From positions 1,521,001 through 1,585,000 of the forward strand of contig NZ_JQNB01000001.1 of assembly GCF_000745005.1 (NCBI RefSeq): DNA of 64,000 nucleotides, written 5' to 3'. The notes below the pieces were generated by a model that did not search any database, was not told the origin of the DNA, and was given only the letters and a program-made list of their open reading frames with translations. The DNA comes from Luteibacter sp. 9135 (lineage in GTDB: Bacteria > Pseudomonadota > Gammaproteobacteria > Xanthomonadales > Rhodanobacteraceae). This document shows positions 17,934-26,780 of this stretch, in pieces; the stretch's first letter is position 1, and the number at the start of each line of letters is the position of its first letter. The position numbers were made by a program, and so were the translations under genes.

Positions 17934-19514
17934 CTAACGCAGGAAGAGACGGTAGGCCGGATTGTCCGTCTCTTCCCGGTACGGGTAGCCGAGGCGATCG
18001 AGGAAGCACGTCAGTTCCCGATCGTCCCCGGCGCCCGCTTGAATGCCGACCAGGGTCGAACTGTAGTCGGCGCCCTGGTTCCGGTAGTGGAAAAGGCTGA
18101 TGTTCCAGCTGGGCGACATGGAGCGCAAAAAACGCATCAAGGCGCCGGGGCGTTCGGGGAAGGCGAAGCGAAACAGGCGTTCGTCGTGCGCTGCAGCGGA
18201 TCGGCCACCCACCATGTGGCGGATATGCTGCGTGGAAAGTTCATCGTTACCCAGGCCGACCACGGCGAATCCTGCCGCTTCGAACACCGCGGCCAGCGCC
18301 GCTTCTTCGGCGGGCTCATCGATCTCCACGCCCACGAAGATCCGTGCACGGTCGTGGCTGTCCATCCGGTAGTTGAATTCGGTGACGTTACGGTTGCCGA
18401 CCAGTTCGCAGAAGTGCAGGAAGCTGCCGCGTTCCTCGGGGATGCTCACCGCGAACAGCGCCTCGCGCGATTCACCCACCGCTGCACGCTCGGCGATGAA
18501 TCGTATCCGGTCGATATTGAGGTTGGCCCCGGACACGATGGCCACCAGCGTCAGCTTTGCAGGATGTGCATCGGCCACATGTCGCGCCGCGTAACGACGC
18601 GCGCCGGCGACCGCGAGGGCACCCGCGGGTTCCACGAAACGCCGTGTGTCCTGGTAGATGTCCTTGATGGCGCGGCACACCTCGTCCGTGTCGACCAGGA
18701 TCACCTCGTCCAGGTAGGCCTTGCACAAGCGGAAGGTTTCCTCACCCACCAGTTTCACGGCCGTGCCGTCCGAGAACAGCCCGACGTCGGATAGCTCGAG
18801 CCGGTGGCCGGCGTCGATCGAGCGCGCCATGGCACAGGAATCCTGCGTCTGTACCCCGACGACGCGGATGTCGGGTCGCAGGGCTTTTACATAGGTGGCG
18901 ATGCCGGCGGCGAGACTGCCGCCCCCGATCGGCACGAAGATCGCGTCGATGGGTCCCTGGTGCTCACTCAGGATTTCCATCGCCACCGTGCCCTGCCCGG
19001 CGATGACATCGGCATCGTCGAACGCGGGTATGAAGGTCATGCCGCGTTCGCTTTGAAGCCGCACGGCATGGCCGTAGGCGTCGCTATAAGAGTCGCCGGC
19101 CTTGATGACCTGCACGGTGGGGCCGCCAAAGCGGCGCGTGGCGGCCACCTTCACCTGCGGCGCCGTCTCAGGCACGACGATGACAGCAGGAATGCCCAGC
19201 TTCGCCGCCGACCAGGCCACGCCCTGGGCATGATTGCCCGCGGACGCGGTGATGATGCCGCGGGCCAGCACCTCGGGAGAGAGCCGGCTGATCCGGTTAT
19301 AGGCGCCACGCAGCTTGAACGACGACACCGGTTGTGTGTCCTCGCGCTTGAGCAGGATGTCGTGTCCCAGTTGCTCGGACAGCACCGTGGCGTGCTGCAG
19401 CTCCGTCCGCCGAGCCACGTCATAGACGCGCGCGGTGAGGACCAGGCGGAGGTAATCCGAGGCATCGCGAAGCGGTTCGTCCTGGCTGGCCTGGCGTGTT
19501 GCTAGTAGGGACAT
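17934..19514 (-). CDS. ilvA: Threonine ammonia-lyase, biosynthetic (threonine deaminase)
   Basis: 526 aa from the ATG at 19514. The PLP lysine is in PVSSFKLRGAYN, the glycine-rich phosphate loop in PIGGGSLAAGIA, and two ACT-like regulatory repeats occupy the C-terminal ~190 residues, as in isoleucine-feedback-inhibited IlvA. It converts threonine to 2-oxobutanoate, first step to isoleucine. The ATG at 19514 has GGAG 9 nt upstream. The longest open frame (from 19610) reads straight through the leader terminator, so its first 18 codons cannot be the normal start; 19556 and 19523 are less favoured alternatives. Expression is probably controlled by the leader ORF and attenuator upstream. Confidence 0.93.
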   Translation of the reverse strand: MSLLATRQASQDEPLRDASDYLRLVLTARVYDVARRTELQHATVLSEQLGHDILLKREDTQPVSSFKLRGAYNRISRLSPEVLARGIITASAGNHAQGVAWSAAKLGIPAVIVVPETAPQVKVAATRRFGGPTVQVIKAGDSYSDAYGHAVRLQSERGMTFIPAFDDADVIAGQGTVAMEILSEHQGPIDAIFVPIGGGSLAAGIATYVKALRPDIRVVGVQTQDSCAMARSIDAGHRLELSDVGLFSDGTAVKLVGEETFRLCKAYLDEVILVDTDEVCRAIKDIYQDTRRFVEPAGALAVAGARRYAARHVADAHPAKLTLVAIVSGANLNIDRIRFIAERAAVGESREALFAVSIPEERGSFLHFCELVGNRNVTEFNYRMDSHDRARIFVGVEIDEPAEEAALAAVFEAAGFAVVGLGNDELSTQHIRHMVGGRSAAAHDERLFRFAFPERPGALMRFLRSMSPSWNISLFHYRNQGADYSSTLVGIQAGAGDDRELTCFLDRLGYPYREETDNPAYRLFLR

Positions 19515-19556
19515 GCGGTACATCTCCGGACGATGCGTTTTTCCGGAGGCGGTCAT

Positions 19557-19583
19557 GAAAAACCCGCCTCGGTAGGGCGGGTT
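19557..19583 (-). terminator. Attenuator terminator ahead of ilvA
   Basis: On the minus strand, AACCCGCC and GGCGGGTT form an 8-bp stem with a 7-nt loop, followed by TTTTTC. It lies 34 bp after the leader peptide stop and 42 bp before the favoured ilvA ATG, exactly where a transcription attenuator belongs. Confidence 0.85.
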
Positions 19584-19617
19584 GTCGGTCACCTTGCGCG
19601 CGTGATTCAACCCACCA

Positions 19618-19668
19618 TCAGGGGATGGCGATGCTAATCAGCGTAATGAGGGCCACGGCGCGGTTCAT
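19618..19668 (-). CDS. ilvA leader peptide (branched-chain amino acid attenuation)
   Basis: Sixteen codons plus stop, peptide MNRAVALITLISIAIP, with four Ile, two Leu, one Val and one Thr packed into ten codons. A Shine-Dalgarno (GAGGA) sits 8 nt upstream. The ORF is followed by an intrinsic terminator before ilvA. By analogy with ilv leader peptides of enterobacteria, ribosome stalling at Ile/Leu/Val codons should favour an antiterminator and allow ilvA transcription. Too short for standard gene callers. The regulatory role is inferred from arrangement; competing RNA folds were not computed. Confidence 0.82.
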   Translation of the reverse strand: MNRAVALITLISIAIP

Positions 19669-19730
19669 GGCTCGATCCTCGCGCGCAGTTGCCGACCTGT
19701 CAACCAACACGCTCGGGAGCCTTGGGTATT

Positions 19731-19760
19731 CGTCATTGACGCATGTACGTCATTGACGCA
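19731..19760. promoter_or_regulatory. Direct-repeat operator upstream of NadS-type regulator
   Basis: The 13-bp sequence CGTCATTGACGCA occurs twice, at 19731-19743 and 19748-19760 (17-bp period). Within them TGACGCATGTACGTCA also forms an imperfect inverted repeat. It lies 31 bp before the GTG start of the XRE-family gene and between it and the divergent ilvA leader. Such repeats fit an autoregulatory operator, and could touch ilvA transcription too (inference). Confidence 0.55.
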
Positions 19761-19791
19761 CGATTCGATCATCGCGTCAGGGAGCTTTGCC

Positions 19792-20076
19792 GTGAACACC
19801 TTCTATGAAGACTTGCTGGAAAGCGTCCAGGAAATGGACGGCATCCTCCGTGGCAAGCGGAAGGCGTCGCGCGTGTTCCACGTCGATCCGGCCTCCATCC
19901 GGCAGCTGCGCGAAACCACGGGTCTGTCCCAGGCGAAGTTCGCGCTGCTGCTGGATGTCGACGTGGGTACGCTGCGTAACTGGGAGCAGGGGCGGCGTGC
20001 GCCTACCGGCCCGGCCCGGGCGCTGTTGCGCGCCATCGGCAAGGACCCCCACAACGTCCTGGCCGCCCTGGCCTGA
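19792..20076 (+). CDS. NadS/HigA-type antitoxin-like XRE regulator without adjacent toxin
   Basis: 94 aa. A GTG start at 19792 (peptide VNTFYEDLLESVQ) is chosen because AGGGAG lies 8 nt upstream and it matches the family N-terminus; a TTG upstream overlaps the repeat operator. The helix-turn-helix reads TGLSQAKFALLLDVDVGTLRNWEQGRRAPTGPARALL, a close match to NadS-type type II antitoxins. These normally pair with a RelE/HigB-like toxin encoded just upstream. Here the upstream neighbour is the divergent ilvA leader, and the downstream neighbour is a membrane protein on the other strand, so no toxin is present. It may be a solitary regulator or a relic. Confidence 0.78.
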   Translation: MNTFYEDLLESVQEMDGILRGKRKASRVFHVDPASIRQLRETTGLSQAKFALLLDVDVGTLRNWEQGRRAPTGPARALLRAIGKDPHNVLAALA

Positions 20077-20130
20077 TCGTCCTTGCGGCACCGATTGCCG
20101 CACCGCGCCTTGGCCCCCCGGCCACGCGCG

Positions 20131-20349
20131 CTAGAATTGACCGACCCCGTGGGGGTGCAGCCACCCCATGAAGATGCCCAGCGCCACCATGGCGATGAGC
20201 AGCAACGAAAGTCCGATCCGGCGGGTGAGCGCCCATACGGTGCGCTTGCTCTGGCCCTTGTCGGTCATCATGAAGAACAGGGCCTGCCCGAGGTTGAACA
20301 ACACCACGAGCAGCAGGATCACCAGCGCATATTTGTAGATGGTTTCCAC
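20131..20349 (-). CDS. Twin transmembrane protein, DUF2909-like
   Basis: 72 aa from a GTG at 20349 with GGAG 7 nt upstream. Two hydrophobic helices (ALVILLLVVLFNLGQALFFM and LSLLLIAMVALGIFMGWL) are joined by a basic loop (KGQSKRTVWALTRR). DUF2909 proteins of this design lie between coxC and SURF1 in many gammaproteobacteria, often on the opposite strand as here. Function unknown; presumably linked to oxidase assembly. It is divergent from SURF1 with 59 bp between starts, so the two share a promoter region. Confidence 0.72.
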   Translation of the reverse strand: METIYKYALVILLLVVLFNLGQALFFMMTDKGQSKRTVWALTRRIGLSLLLIAMVALGIFMGWLHPHGVGQF

Positions 20350-20408
20350 GTGAAGGCTCCGCGCCCTATCGACAATTCGAGTATAGCGGTGGCCACGGGG
20401 CGTCTTGC

Positions 20409-21140
20409 ATGACTTTCCTGCGCCGCCCGACGTGGTTCGCTGTCGCACTCACGCTGGTGGGTGTGCTCGCGTTCGTGCGGCTGGGCATATGGCAGCTGGA
20501 CCGCGCCGACGAGAAGGACGAACTGCTGCGGCGCTACGCCGCATCCGCCTCGGCGGGCGTGGAAGCCTTCGGTCCCGCCGCCGCACAGCCGCCGGTGGAT
20601 CGTTATCCCCGGTATGCGGTGAGCGGCAGCTTCCTGCGCGGTCACTATTACCTGCTGGACGACCAGACCCATGCGGGCCGGGTGGGCGTGCATGTGTACG
20701 CGCCCTTCGCTCCCGAGGGCAGCGTGCCGTGGCTGCTGGTCGATCTCGGCTTCCTGCCGAAGGAGGGGGGTGGCAACCCGCGGCTGCCGCCGCTTCCCGC
20801 CGGCCCCACCACGCTGCGCGGGCTCTATGTGCCGACGCCCGGTGTCGGGGTAAGGCTCGGGGGCGACCGCCTGCCGGAGCAGCACGGCGCCGAAAAGACC
20901 ATGGTCTATGTCGACCTCGCCGAGATCGGCCATGACCTGGGGCGCGCGCTGTATCCTCGCGTCCTTCTGCTGGATGCCGATCCGGCCAGCATCTACACCC
21001 GCGACTGGACCCCGGGGTTCATGCCGCCGGCCCGCCACCGCGCCTATGCCTTCCAGTGGTTCACCTTCGCCCTCGCGGCGGTGGTGATCTTCGTCCTCCT
21101 GCATCGCAAGCGACGCCCGAACCGGCCCCCGTCTTCATGA
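20409..21140 (+). CDS. SURF1 family cytochrome oxidase biogenesis protein
   Basis: 243 aa with a transmembrane helix at each end (residues ~10-28 and ~215-235) and a periplasmic middle, the classic SURF1 topology. Motifs include GIWQLDRADEKDELL, the VSGSFL strand and a WLLVDLGFLPKEG segment; the C-terminal RHRAYAFQWFTFALAAVVIFV is diagnostic. It assists heme a insertion into subunit I. First gene of the second oxidase block; its stop overlaps the next start by ATGA. Confidence 0.92.
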   Translation: MTFLRRPTWFAVALTLVGVLAFVRLGIWQLDRADEKDELLRRYAASASAGVEAFGPAAAQPPVDRYPRYAVSGSFLRGHYYLLDDQTHAGRVGVHVYAPFAPEGSVPWLLVDLGFLPKEGGGNPRLPPLPAGPTTLRGLYVPTPGVGVRLGGDRLPEQHGAEKTMVYVDLAEIGHDLGRALYPRVLLLDADPASIYTRDWTPGFMPPARHRAYAFQWFTFALAAVVIFVLLHRKRRPNRPPSS

Positions 21141-21703
21141 CCGATCCGAACGTATCCCCCCGCACGCCCGGCACCGGCCGGTTCAAGCTCGTGCTGATCA
21201 TGCTGGTGTTCCTGGCGCCGATCGCCGCGGCCGGACTCCTTACGCTCAGCGGCTGGCAGCCGGAAGGCAAGGGCAACGGACGCCCGATCGTTCCGCAGCG
21301 CAGCGTCGCCGATGTCCATGTCGATGTCGCCGGGCGACCGTGGGCCTGGCGCGACAGCGAGCCGCGCCTCACGCTGGTCGCGTTGCCCGGCCCGGGGTGC
21401 GCGGCGCAATGCCTGCAGACGCTGGCCCTGATGCGCAACGCCCGTATCGTGCTGAACCGCAACGCCGATCGCCTGCGCCTGCTCTACCTCGGCACGCCAC
21501 CCATGGCGCCTGGCGCGGAGGGCGTCATGTCTGACTGGGCGATCGGCACCGATGCCGCGAAGGCCTTCGACAGCTTCCGCCCCACCGAGCCGGACACGGT
21601 CGCCGCCGTGCTGGTCGAATCCAATGCCACCGCCCTGTCCTGGTATCCCGCGGGCTTCGACCCGAGCGGGCTGCGCAAGGACATGCAGAAGGTGATCCGC
21701 TGA
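21137..21703 (+). CDS. Membrane-anchored Sco-like CxxxC protein of the oxidase assembly cluster
   Basis: 188 aa. One N-terminal transmembrane helix (FKLVLIMLVFLAPIAAAGLL) is followed by a periplasmic domain. In the domain LTLVALPGPGCAAQCLQTL a CxxxC pair sits after a beta strand, the place where Sco1/SenC copper chaperones carry CxxxC in a thioredoxin-like fold. The order strand-CxxxC-helix, then LRLLYLGTPP, fits that fold, but overall similarity is weak and a clear copper-ligand His is not obvious. It overlaps SURF1 and COX15 by a few bases and so is translationally coupled. Role in copper or thiol handling for the oxidase is inferred. Confidence 0.65.
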   Translation: MTDPNVSPRTPGTGRFKLVLIMLVFLAPIAAAGLLTLSGWQPEGKGNGRPIVPQRSVADVHVDVAGRPWAWRDSEPRLTLVALPGPGCAAQCLQTLALMRNARIVLNRNADRLRLLYLGTPPMAPGAEGVMSDWAIGTDAAKAFDSFRPTEPDTVAAVLVESNATALSWYPAGFDPSGLRKDMQKVIR

Positions 21704-22854
21704 TGTCCTCCCGCGCCTTGAAAACCCTGCGCATGCTGGCCCTGCTGGCGGCCTTGTTCGCGTTCTGCATCGTGATGTTCGGTGCCTTCGTGCGCCTGTC
21801 CAACGCTGGCTTGTCCTGCCCGGATTGGCCGACGTGCTACGGCAAGGCCACCTGGCCCGGCCACGCCCAGGACATCGCCCGCGCCAACGAGGCCTTCCCG
21901 GATCGGCCCTACGAGACGCACAAGGCATGGCGTGAGCAGGTGCATCGTTTCCTCGCCGGCAGCCTCGGCTTCATGGTGCTGGCCATCGCGGTAATGTCGG
22001 CGTGGCGCCGGCGCATGGCGGTGGTCGCCGTGCTGGCCTCGGCGGTGTTCGCCGCCGCCGGCGTGGCCATGTACATGCGCGGGGCCTACATGGTGTCCTC
22101 GTTGCTGTCCGCGCTGGCCATCGCGTTGCCGCTGGTCGCCGCGGCCACGCTGAGGCGTCCCGGTGCATGGCGCATCGGTGTAGCGGCGCTGGCGGTCATC
22201 ATCTTCCAGGCCATGCTGGGCATGTGGACGGTTACCCTGCTGCTCAAGCCGATCGTGGTGATGGGCCACCTGCTCGGCGGCCTTGCCACGTTCGCGCTGC
22301 TGGCCTGGGCTGCCTTGCGCTGGTGGCGTGTCGGCACACCGGACGATCGCTTCGCCGCGCTGCGCACGCCGGTCGCCGTCGGTATCGCGGTGCTGGTCTG
22401 CCAGATCGCGCTGGGTGGCTGGACCAGTTCCAACTACGCGGCGCTGGCCTGCGGCACGGACTTCCCGCAGTGCCTCGGGCAGTGGTGGCCGCAGACCGAC
22501 TTCCCGCAGGCGTTCGTCCTGTGGCGCGGCATCGGCGTGAACTACGAGGGTGGCGTGCTCGACATGGCCGCGCGCAGTGCAATCCAGATGGCGCACCGCA
22601 TCGGTGCGCTGGTCACCTTCCTCTACCTGGGCTGGCTGTCGCACCGGTTGGCGCGTGGCGGCCTGCGCAAGGTCGGCATCGCCGTGGCGGTGGTGCTGGT
22701 AGCCCAGGTGCTGCTGGGCATCGGCAACGTGCACCTGGGCCTGCCGTTGCCGGTGGCCACGGCGCACAATGGCGTGGCCGCACTGCTGCTGTTCACGCTG
22801 CTGACCGCGCTGGCCAGCACGCAGCGACTGCCTGTCACCCCGGAGTTCCCGTGA
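21703..22854 (+). CDS. ctaA: Heme A synthase (COX15/CtaA)
   Basis: 383 aa, eight hydrophobic segments in two four-helix halves. The conserved [22 protein letters not shown] near the N-terminus and the His-containing helices ([49 protein letters not shown]) are the heme-ligand hallmarks of COX15. The enzyme oxidises the C8 methyl of heme O to give heme A for subunit I. Its start overlaps the preceding stop (TGATG) and its stop overlaps the ctaB start (GTGA). Confidence 0.95.
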   Translation: MSSRALKTLRMLALLAALFAFCIVMFGAFVRLSNAGLSCPDWPTCYGKATWPGHAQDIARANEAFPDRPYETHKAWREQVHRFLAGSLGFMVLAIAVMSAWRRRMAVVAVLASAVFAAAGVAMYMRGAYMVSSLLSALAIALPLVAAATLRRPGAWRIGVAALAVIIFQAMLGMWTVTLLLKPIVVMGHLLGGLATFALLAWAALRWWRVGTPDDRFAALRTPVAVGIAVLVCQIALGGWTSSNYAALACGTDFPQCLGQWWPQTDFPQAFVLWRGIGVNYEGGVLDMAARSAIQMAHRIGALVTFLYLGWLSHRLARGGLRKVGIAVAVVLVAQVLLGIGNVHLGLPLPVATAHNGVAALLLFTLLTALASTQRLPVTPEFP

Positions 22855-23768
22855 GCAAAGCCGCGCAATATTTCGAGCTGACCAAGCCGCGCGTCGTCGC
22901 GATGCTGGTCTTCTGCGCCGTCATCGGCATGTTCCTGGCCGTGGATGCCGACGGCCGCCGCGTGCTGCCGACGTGGCATGCGGCGTTGTTCGGCACGCTG
23001 GGCATCTGGCTGGCGTCCGCATCGGCGGCCGCGTTCAACCACCTGATCGACCAGCGCATCGACAAGCTGATGGCGCGCACCTCGCACCGCCCGCTCGCGA
23101 CCGGCCAGCTCACCCCGATGCAGGTGTTCGTCTTCGCCATGACACTGGGCATCGTATCGATGCTGGTGCTGGTGTTCCTGGTGAATATGCTGACGGCAGT
23201 GCTGACGTTCTTCTCGCTGATCGGCTATGCGGTGGTGTACACCGCCTACCTCAAGCGCGCGACGCCGCAGAACATCGTGATCGGCGGGCTGGCCGGCGCC
23301 GCGCCGCCGATGCTGGGCTGGACGGCGGTCACGGGCTCGTTGCATCCCTTCGCGCTGCAATTGCTGCTGATCATCTTCGTGTGGACGCCGCCGCACTTCT
23401 GGGCGCTGGCGATCTTCCGCGTCGACGATTACTCACGCGCGCAGGTGCCAATGCTGCCGGTGACCCACGGCGTGGTGTTCACGCGCTGGCACATCCTGTT
23501 CTACACGATCCTGCTGTTCGTCGTGACCATGCTGCCGTTCTTCACCGGCATGAGCGGCCTGATCTACCTGTTCGGCGCGGTGATCCTGGGCCTGGGCTTC
23601 CTCTGGTACGCCGCGCGCATGTTCAACCCGCCCGATGAACTGTTCGCCATGAAGATGTTCAACTATTCCATCGTGTACCTGATGGTGTTGTTCGCGTTTC
23701 TGCTGGCCGACCACTGGCTGGTCGATCCGATCGTGCAGCCCGGTTTCCGCCTCGAGCCCGTCGTCTGA
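22851..23768 (+). CDS. ctaB: Protoheme IX farnesyltransferase (heme O synthase)
   Basis: 305 aa from a GTG at 22851, overlapping the ctaA stop. UbiA-family prenyltransferase with nine hydrophobic segments. First Asp-rich motif [20 protein letters not shown] and second [19 protein letters not shown] bind Mg-farnesyl diphosphate and heme. It makes heme O, the substrate of ctaA. Last gene of the oxidase assembly block; the next gene converges after 13 bp. Confidence 0.96.
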   Translation: MSKAAQYFELTKPRVVAMLVFCAVIGMFLAVDADGRRVLPTWHAALFGTLGIWLASASAAAFNHLIDQRIDKLMARTSHRPLATGQLTPMQVFVFAMTLGIVSMLVLVFLVNMLTAVLTFFSLIGYAVVYTAYLKRATPQNIVIGGLAGAAPPMLGWTAVTGSLHPFALQLLLIIFVWTPPHFWALAIFRVDDYSRAQVPMLPVTHGVVFTRWHILFYTILLFVVTMLPFFTGMSGLIYLFGAVILGLGFLWYAARMFNPPDELFAMKMFNYSIVYLMVLFAFLLADHWLVDPIVQPGFRLEPVV

Positions 23769-23781
23769 CGGGCCGGCCGGT

Positions 23782-24723
23782 TCACCCGACCTTACGCGTC
23801 GGCTTGCCCGACCAGTATCCCGCCAGCATCGAGCCCGACAGGTTGTGCCATACCGAGAACAACGCACCGGGCAGTGCGGCCAGGGGCGAAAAATAGAGCT
23901 TGCCGAGCGTCGCGGCCAGTCCGGAGTTCTGCATGCCCACTTCGATAGCCAGGGTGCGGCACGTCGATTCGTCGAAGCCGAACAGCCGGCCGCCCCAGTA
24001 ACCGCCCAGCAGCCCCATGGCGTTGTGCAGGATCACGGCGACGACGGTGATCGCGCCCACCGTGGCGATGGACGGCTGGCTGGCGGCGACCACGGCCCCG
24101 ATCAGGATCAGTACGCAAGTCATCGAGAACAGGGGCAGGCCCGGTTCGATCCGGCGCACGACGCCGCGCAGCGTGTGGTGGACAAGCAGCCCCAGTCCGA
24201 TCGGTAGCGCCACGATCTGCACGATGCTCACCAGCATCGCCCATGTGTCCGGTGCTACCCGCGTATCCACATACAGCCGCGTGAGCAGCGGCGTGGCGAC
24301 CACGCCCACCAGTGCCGATACCGACGACAGCGTGACCGACAGTGCGACGTCGCCCTTGGCAAGGTAGATGATGACGTTGGAGGCGGTGCCACTGGCAACA
24401 CTGCCCACGAGGATCATGCCCGCGGCGAGGTCCGGCGGCATGGCGAACGCGCGGGTCAGTGCCCAGGCGGCCAGCGGCATCACCAGGTAATGCAGGAAGG
24501 TGCCGGCGAGCACCGGCAGCGGGCGTAGCAGCACGCGCCTGAAATCGTCGAGGCTCAAGGTCACGCCCATGCCGAACATCACCAGCATGAGCAGCGGGAC
24601 GATCCATGCGCCCGCCGGCAGGAACACCCCGGGGTGCAGGTAGGCGACCAGTGAGACGACGATCGCCCAGAGCGGGAAGAGACGGGTGACCCACGCGAGC
24701 AGGGAGCGATGGCCGCCGGTCAT
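23782..24723 (-). CDS. Bile acid:sodium symporter (BASS) family transporter
   Basis: 313 aa with about ten hydrophobic segments. Typical BASS motifs are present: [14 protein letters not shown] in helix 2-3, [20 protein letters not shown] at the first helix crossover, and [13 protein letters not shown] at the second. These transporters move organic anions with Na+; in bacteria known cargoes include pantothenate (PanS). The cargo here is not predictable. The start overlaps the upstream hydrolase stop (ATGA), so it is the third gene of a hemH-hydrolase-transporter operon. Confidence 0.9.
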   Translation of the reverse strand: MTGGHRSLLAWVTRLFPLWAIVVSLVAYLHPGVFLPAGAWIVPLLMLVMFGMGVTLSLDDFRRVLLRPLPVLAGTFLHYLVMPLAAWALTRAFAMPPDLAAGMILVGSVASGTASNVIIYLAKGDVALSVTLSSVSALVGVVATPLLTRLYVDTRVAPDTWAMLVSIVQIVALPIGLGLLVHHTLRGVVRRIEPGLPLFSMTCVLILIGAVVAASQPSIATVGAITVVAVILHNAMGLLGGYWGGRLFGFDESTCRTLAIEVGMQNSGLAATLGKLYFSPLAALPGALFSVWHNLSGSMLAGYWSGKPTRKVG

Positions 24724-25556
24724 GGCATCCCGTGCATCCAGGTCGCCACGGCGTCGGGGTGTTCCAGGTGCAGGTGATGGCCGCCGTCCATGTGGGTCAC
24801 CTCGATCTGGTCGACGCAGTCGATGCGCACCTGCAGGGCCTCGGGTTCGAGGTAGGGCGGATGCGGACGCGCGAGCAGCAACGAGGTCGGCGCAGCAAGA
24901 CCCAGCAGCAGCGACATGACCTGCGTCTCGGCGAGGCGGATGGCGGTGGGCCGTGACAGGCGCGGATCGCTGCGCCAGCTGTAGCCGCCATCGACCTCGC
25001 GCAAACCGCGCTCGACGATCGGGCGGGCCAGTTCGGCATCGAGGCCGCTCGCGAGCGCGCGGGCGCGGGTCGCATCGTCGATGGCGGGAAAGACGCGCAG
25101 CGGCCGGTTGCCTTCGGGTCTCGGCGCCATCGCTTCACGGAACCGGTCCAGGGTGCGCGAGCCGTCGTCGCCCAGGGGCCCCAGGCCTTCGATCAACGCC
25201 AGTGCCCGCACGCGCTCCGGGGCCGCGATGGCGACCATGGTGGCCACGCCCGCGCCCAGCGAATGGCCGAGCAGGTGGAAGCGGGGCAGGGCCAGTGCAT
25301 CGACCGCCAGCAGCACCGCGCGTGCGTAGTCGTGATGGGTATAGGTGGCGCTCTCGGGCAGGTGATCCGAATGCCCGTGGCCGGGAAGGTCCAGGGCGAT
25401 CACGTGGAAACGACCCGCGAGTAACGGCCCAAGCCGCGCGAAGCTGGCCGCGTTGTCGAGCCAGCCATGGAGGGCGACCAGCGGTGCCGCATCCGGCTCG
25501 CCCCAGCTCATGCCGCCCAGTTCCATTCCGGGAAGGGCGATACGCAGCTCACGCAT
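24720..25556 (-). CDS. Alpha/beta hydrolase
   Basis: 278 aa from an ATG at 25556. Oxyanion-hole motif [23 protein letters not shown] after strand 4, nucleophile elbow [13 protein letters not shown] (catalytic Ser), and a C-terminal His in [13 protein letters not shown]. These make a complete catalytic set for the fold. Likely a cytoplasmic esterase or related enzyme; substrate unknown. It overlaps hemH upstream by 8 bp and the BASS transporter downstream by 4 bp, so all three are translationally coupled. Confidence 0.88.
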   Translation of the reverse strand: MRELRIALPGMELGGMSWGEPDAAPLVALHGWLDNAASFARLGPLLAGRFHVIALDLPGHGHSDHLPESATYTHHDYARAVLLAVDALALPRFHLLGHSLGAGVATMVAIAAPERVRALALIEGLGPLGDDGSRTLDRFREAMAPRPEGNRPLRVFPAIDDATRARALASGLDAELARPIVERGLREVDGGYSWRSDPRLSRPTAIRLAETQVMSLLLGLAAPTSLLLARPHPPYLEPEALQVRIDCVDQIEVTHMDGGHHLHLEHPDAVATWMHGMP

Positions 25557-26670
25557 CGGCGTGGGCCTTGCGGGCGCGTTCGCGCGAGGCGGCCAGGCGC
25601 GCGGCCACGGCCGCCGCGTCGTAGTCCTCGGCGAACTCCGGCCAGCCCTGCGTGTGCCGCAGCACCAGGTCCGCGATGGCACCCACATGGTCGGGGCGCG
25701 CGTTGAGGCAGGGGATGTAGTGGAGTGTCTCGCCACCCGCCTCGCGGAAGAAATCGGCATTCTGCATGGCGATTTCCTCCAGCGTTTCCAGGCAGTCCAC
25801 GGCGAAGCCCGGGCTGATCGCGTCGATCCGCTTCACGCCCTGGGCGCCCAGCGACTTCACCATCTCGTCGGTGTACGGGTGCAGCCAGCGCTCGCGTCCC
25901 ACACGCGACTGGAAGCTCATCGGCGCCTGCTCGGGCGTGAGCCCGAGGGCTTCGCGCAGCAGGCGCGCCGTGGCATGGGCCTGACAGAAGTAGGGATCGC
26001 CATTGCGCACGTAGCGTTCGGGAATGCCGTGGAAACTCATCAGCAGGCGCTCGCCCTGCCCGTGGCGTTGCCAGTGTTCGCGCACGCTGGCAGCCAGGGC
26101 GGCGATGTAGGCCGGCTCGTCGTGGTAATCGTTGACCTGACGCAGTTCCGGCGGCCAGCGCAGGCCCTTGACCGTATCGGCCACGGCATCGAAGACGCTG
26201 CCCGTGGAGGTCGCGGAATACTGCGGATACAGCGGCAGAACCAGCAGCCGACGCACGCCCTCGCGCTGTAACTGCGCGATGGTGGCGGCCACGCTGGGAC
26301 GACCATAGCGCATGGCCAGCGCCACGCGGATGGGCCCGCTGCGACGGCGGCCCAGTTCGGCCTGCAGGGCGGCGGCCAGTGCCTCGCTGCCCGTGCGCAG
26401 GGGCGAGCCTTCGGCGGTCCACACACGCGAATAGGCGTGGGCGGAGCGCTTGGGACGCACCCGCAGGATCACGCCGTGCAGGATCGCCTTCCACAGCAGT
26501 CGCGGGTACTCGATCACCCGCGGATCGCCGAGGAATTCGGCCAGGTAGGGGCGCACGGCGGCCGCGGTGGGCGCTTCAGGTGTACCGAGATTAACCAGCA
26601 GCACACCGGCCTGGGGCACGGTGTCGTGGGAATAGCCGGCAAGGCCGGTATAGTTTGGTGAACCAGGCAT
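25549..26670 (-). CDS. hemH: Ferrochelatase
   Basis: 373 aa from an ATG at 26670. Motifs: VLLVNLGTPEAPT at the N-terminus, RYGRPS, the catalytic His in LLMSFHGIPERYV, SFQSRVGRERWLHPYTDE, and ISPGFAVDCLETLEEIAMQ with the conserved Glu. It inserts Fe2+ into protoporphyrin IX, the last step of heme b synthesis. In-frame starts further upstream (26709, 26787) would add non-conserved residues. It is divergent from the SYLF gene. It heads the hemH-hydrolase-BASS operon and supplies heme for the oxidase genes nearby. Confidence 0.96.
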   Translation of the reverse strand: MPGSPNYTGLAGYSHDTVPQAGVLLVNLGTPEAPTAAAVRPYLAEFLGDPRVIEYPRLLWKAILHGVILRVRPKRSAHAYSRVWTAEGSPLRTGSEALAAALQAELGRRRSGPIRVALAMRYGRPSVAATIAQLQREGVRRLLVLPLYPQYSATSTGSVFDAVADTVKGLRWPPELRQVNDYHDEPAYIAALAASVREHWQRHGQGERLLMSFHGIPERYVRNGDPYFCQAHATARLLREALGLTPEQAPMSFQSRVGRERWLHPYTDEMVKSLGAQGVKRIDAISPGFAVDCLETLEEIAMQNADFFREAGGETLHYIPCLNARPDHVGAIADLVLRHTQGWPEFAEDYDAAAVAARLAASRERARKAHADA

Positions 26671-26780
26671 CGGTGTCCGGCATTCGCGAGGATCGTTGCA
26701 GTCTGCCATATGCCGGGGTGCCGAGGCCTGTAGTCCCTGTCGCACCCGCTGCCATTCCGCGTCATGAAAGGAGCCACCCG

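Noticed and set aside
19515-19610. N-terminal extension of IlvA starting at 19610
   Set aside because: These codons translate the attenuator hairpin; the family start and a ribosome site lie downstream at 19514.
19698-19703. Perfect TTGACA (-35) on the minus strand upstream of the ilvA leader
   Set aside because: The matching -10 position falls on the leader's Shine-Dalgarno, which would leave no 5' leader for translation; the true promoter is unresolved.
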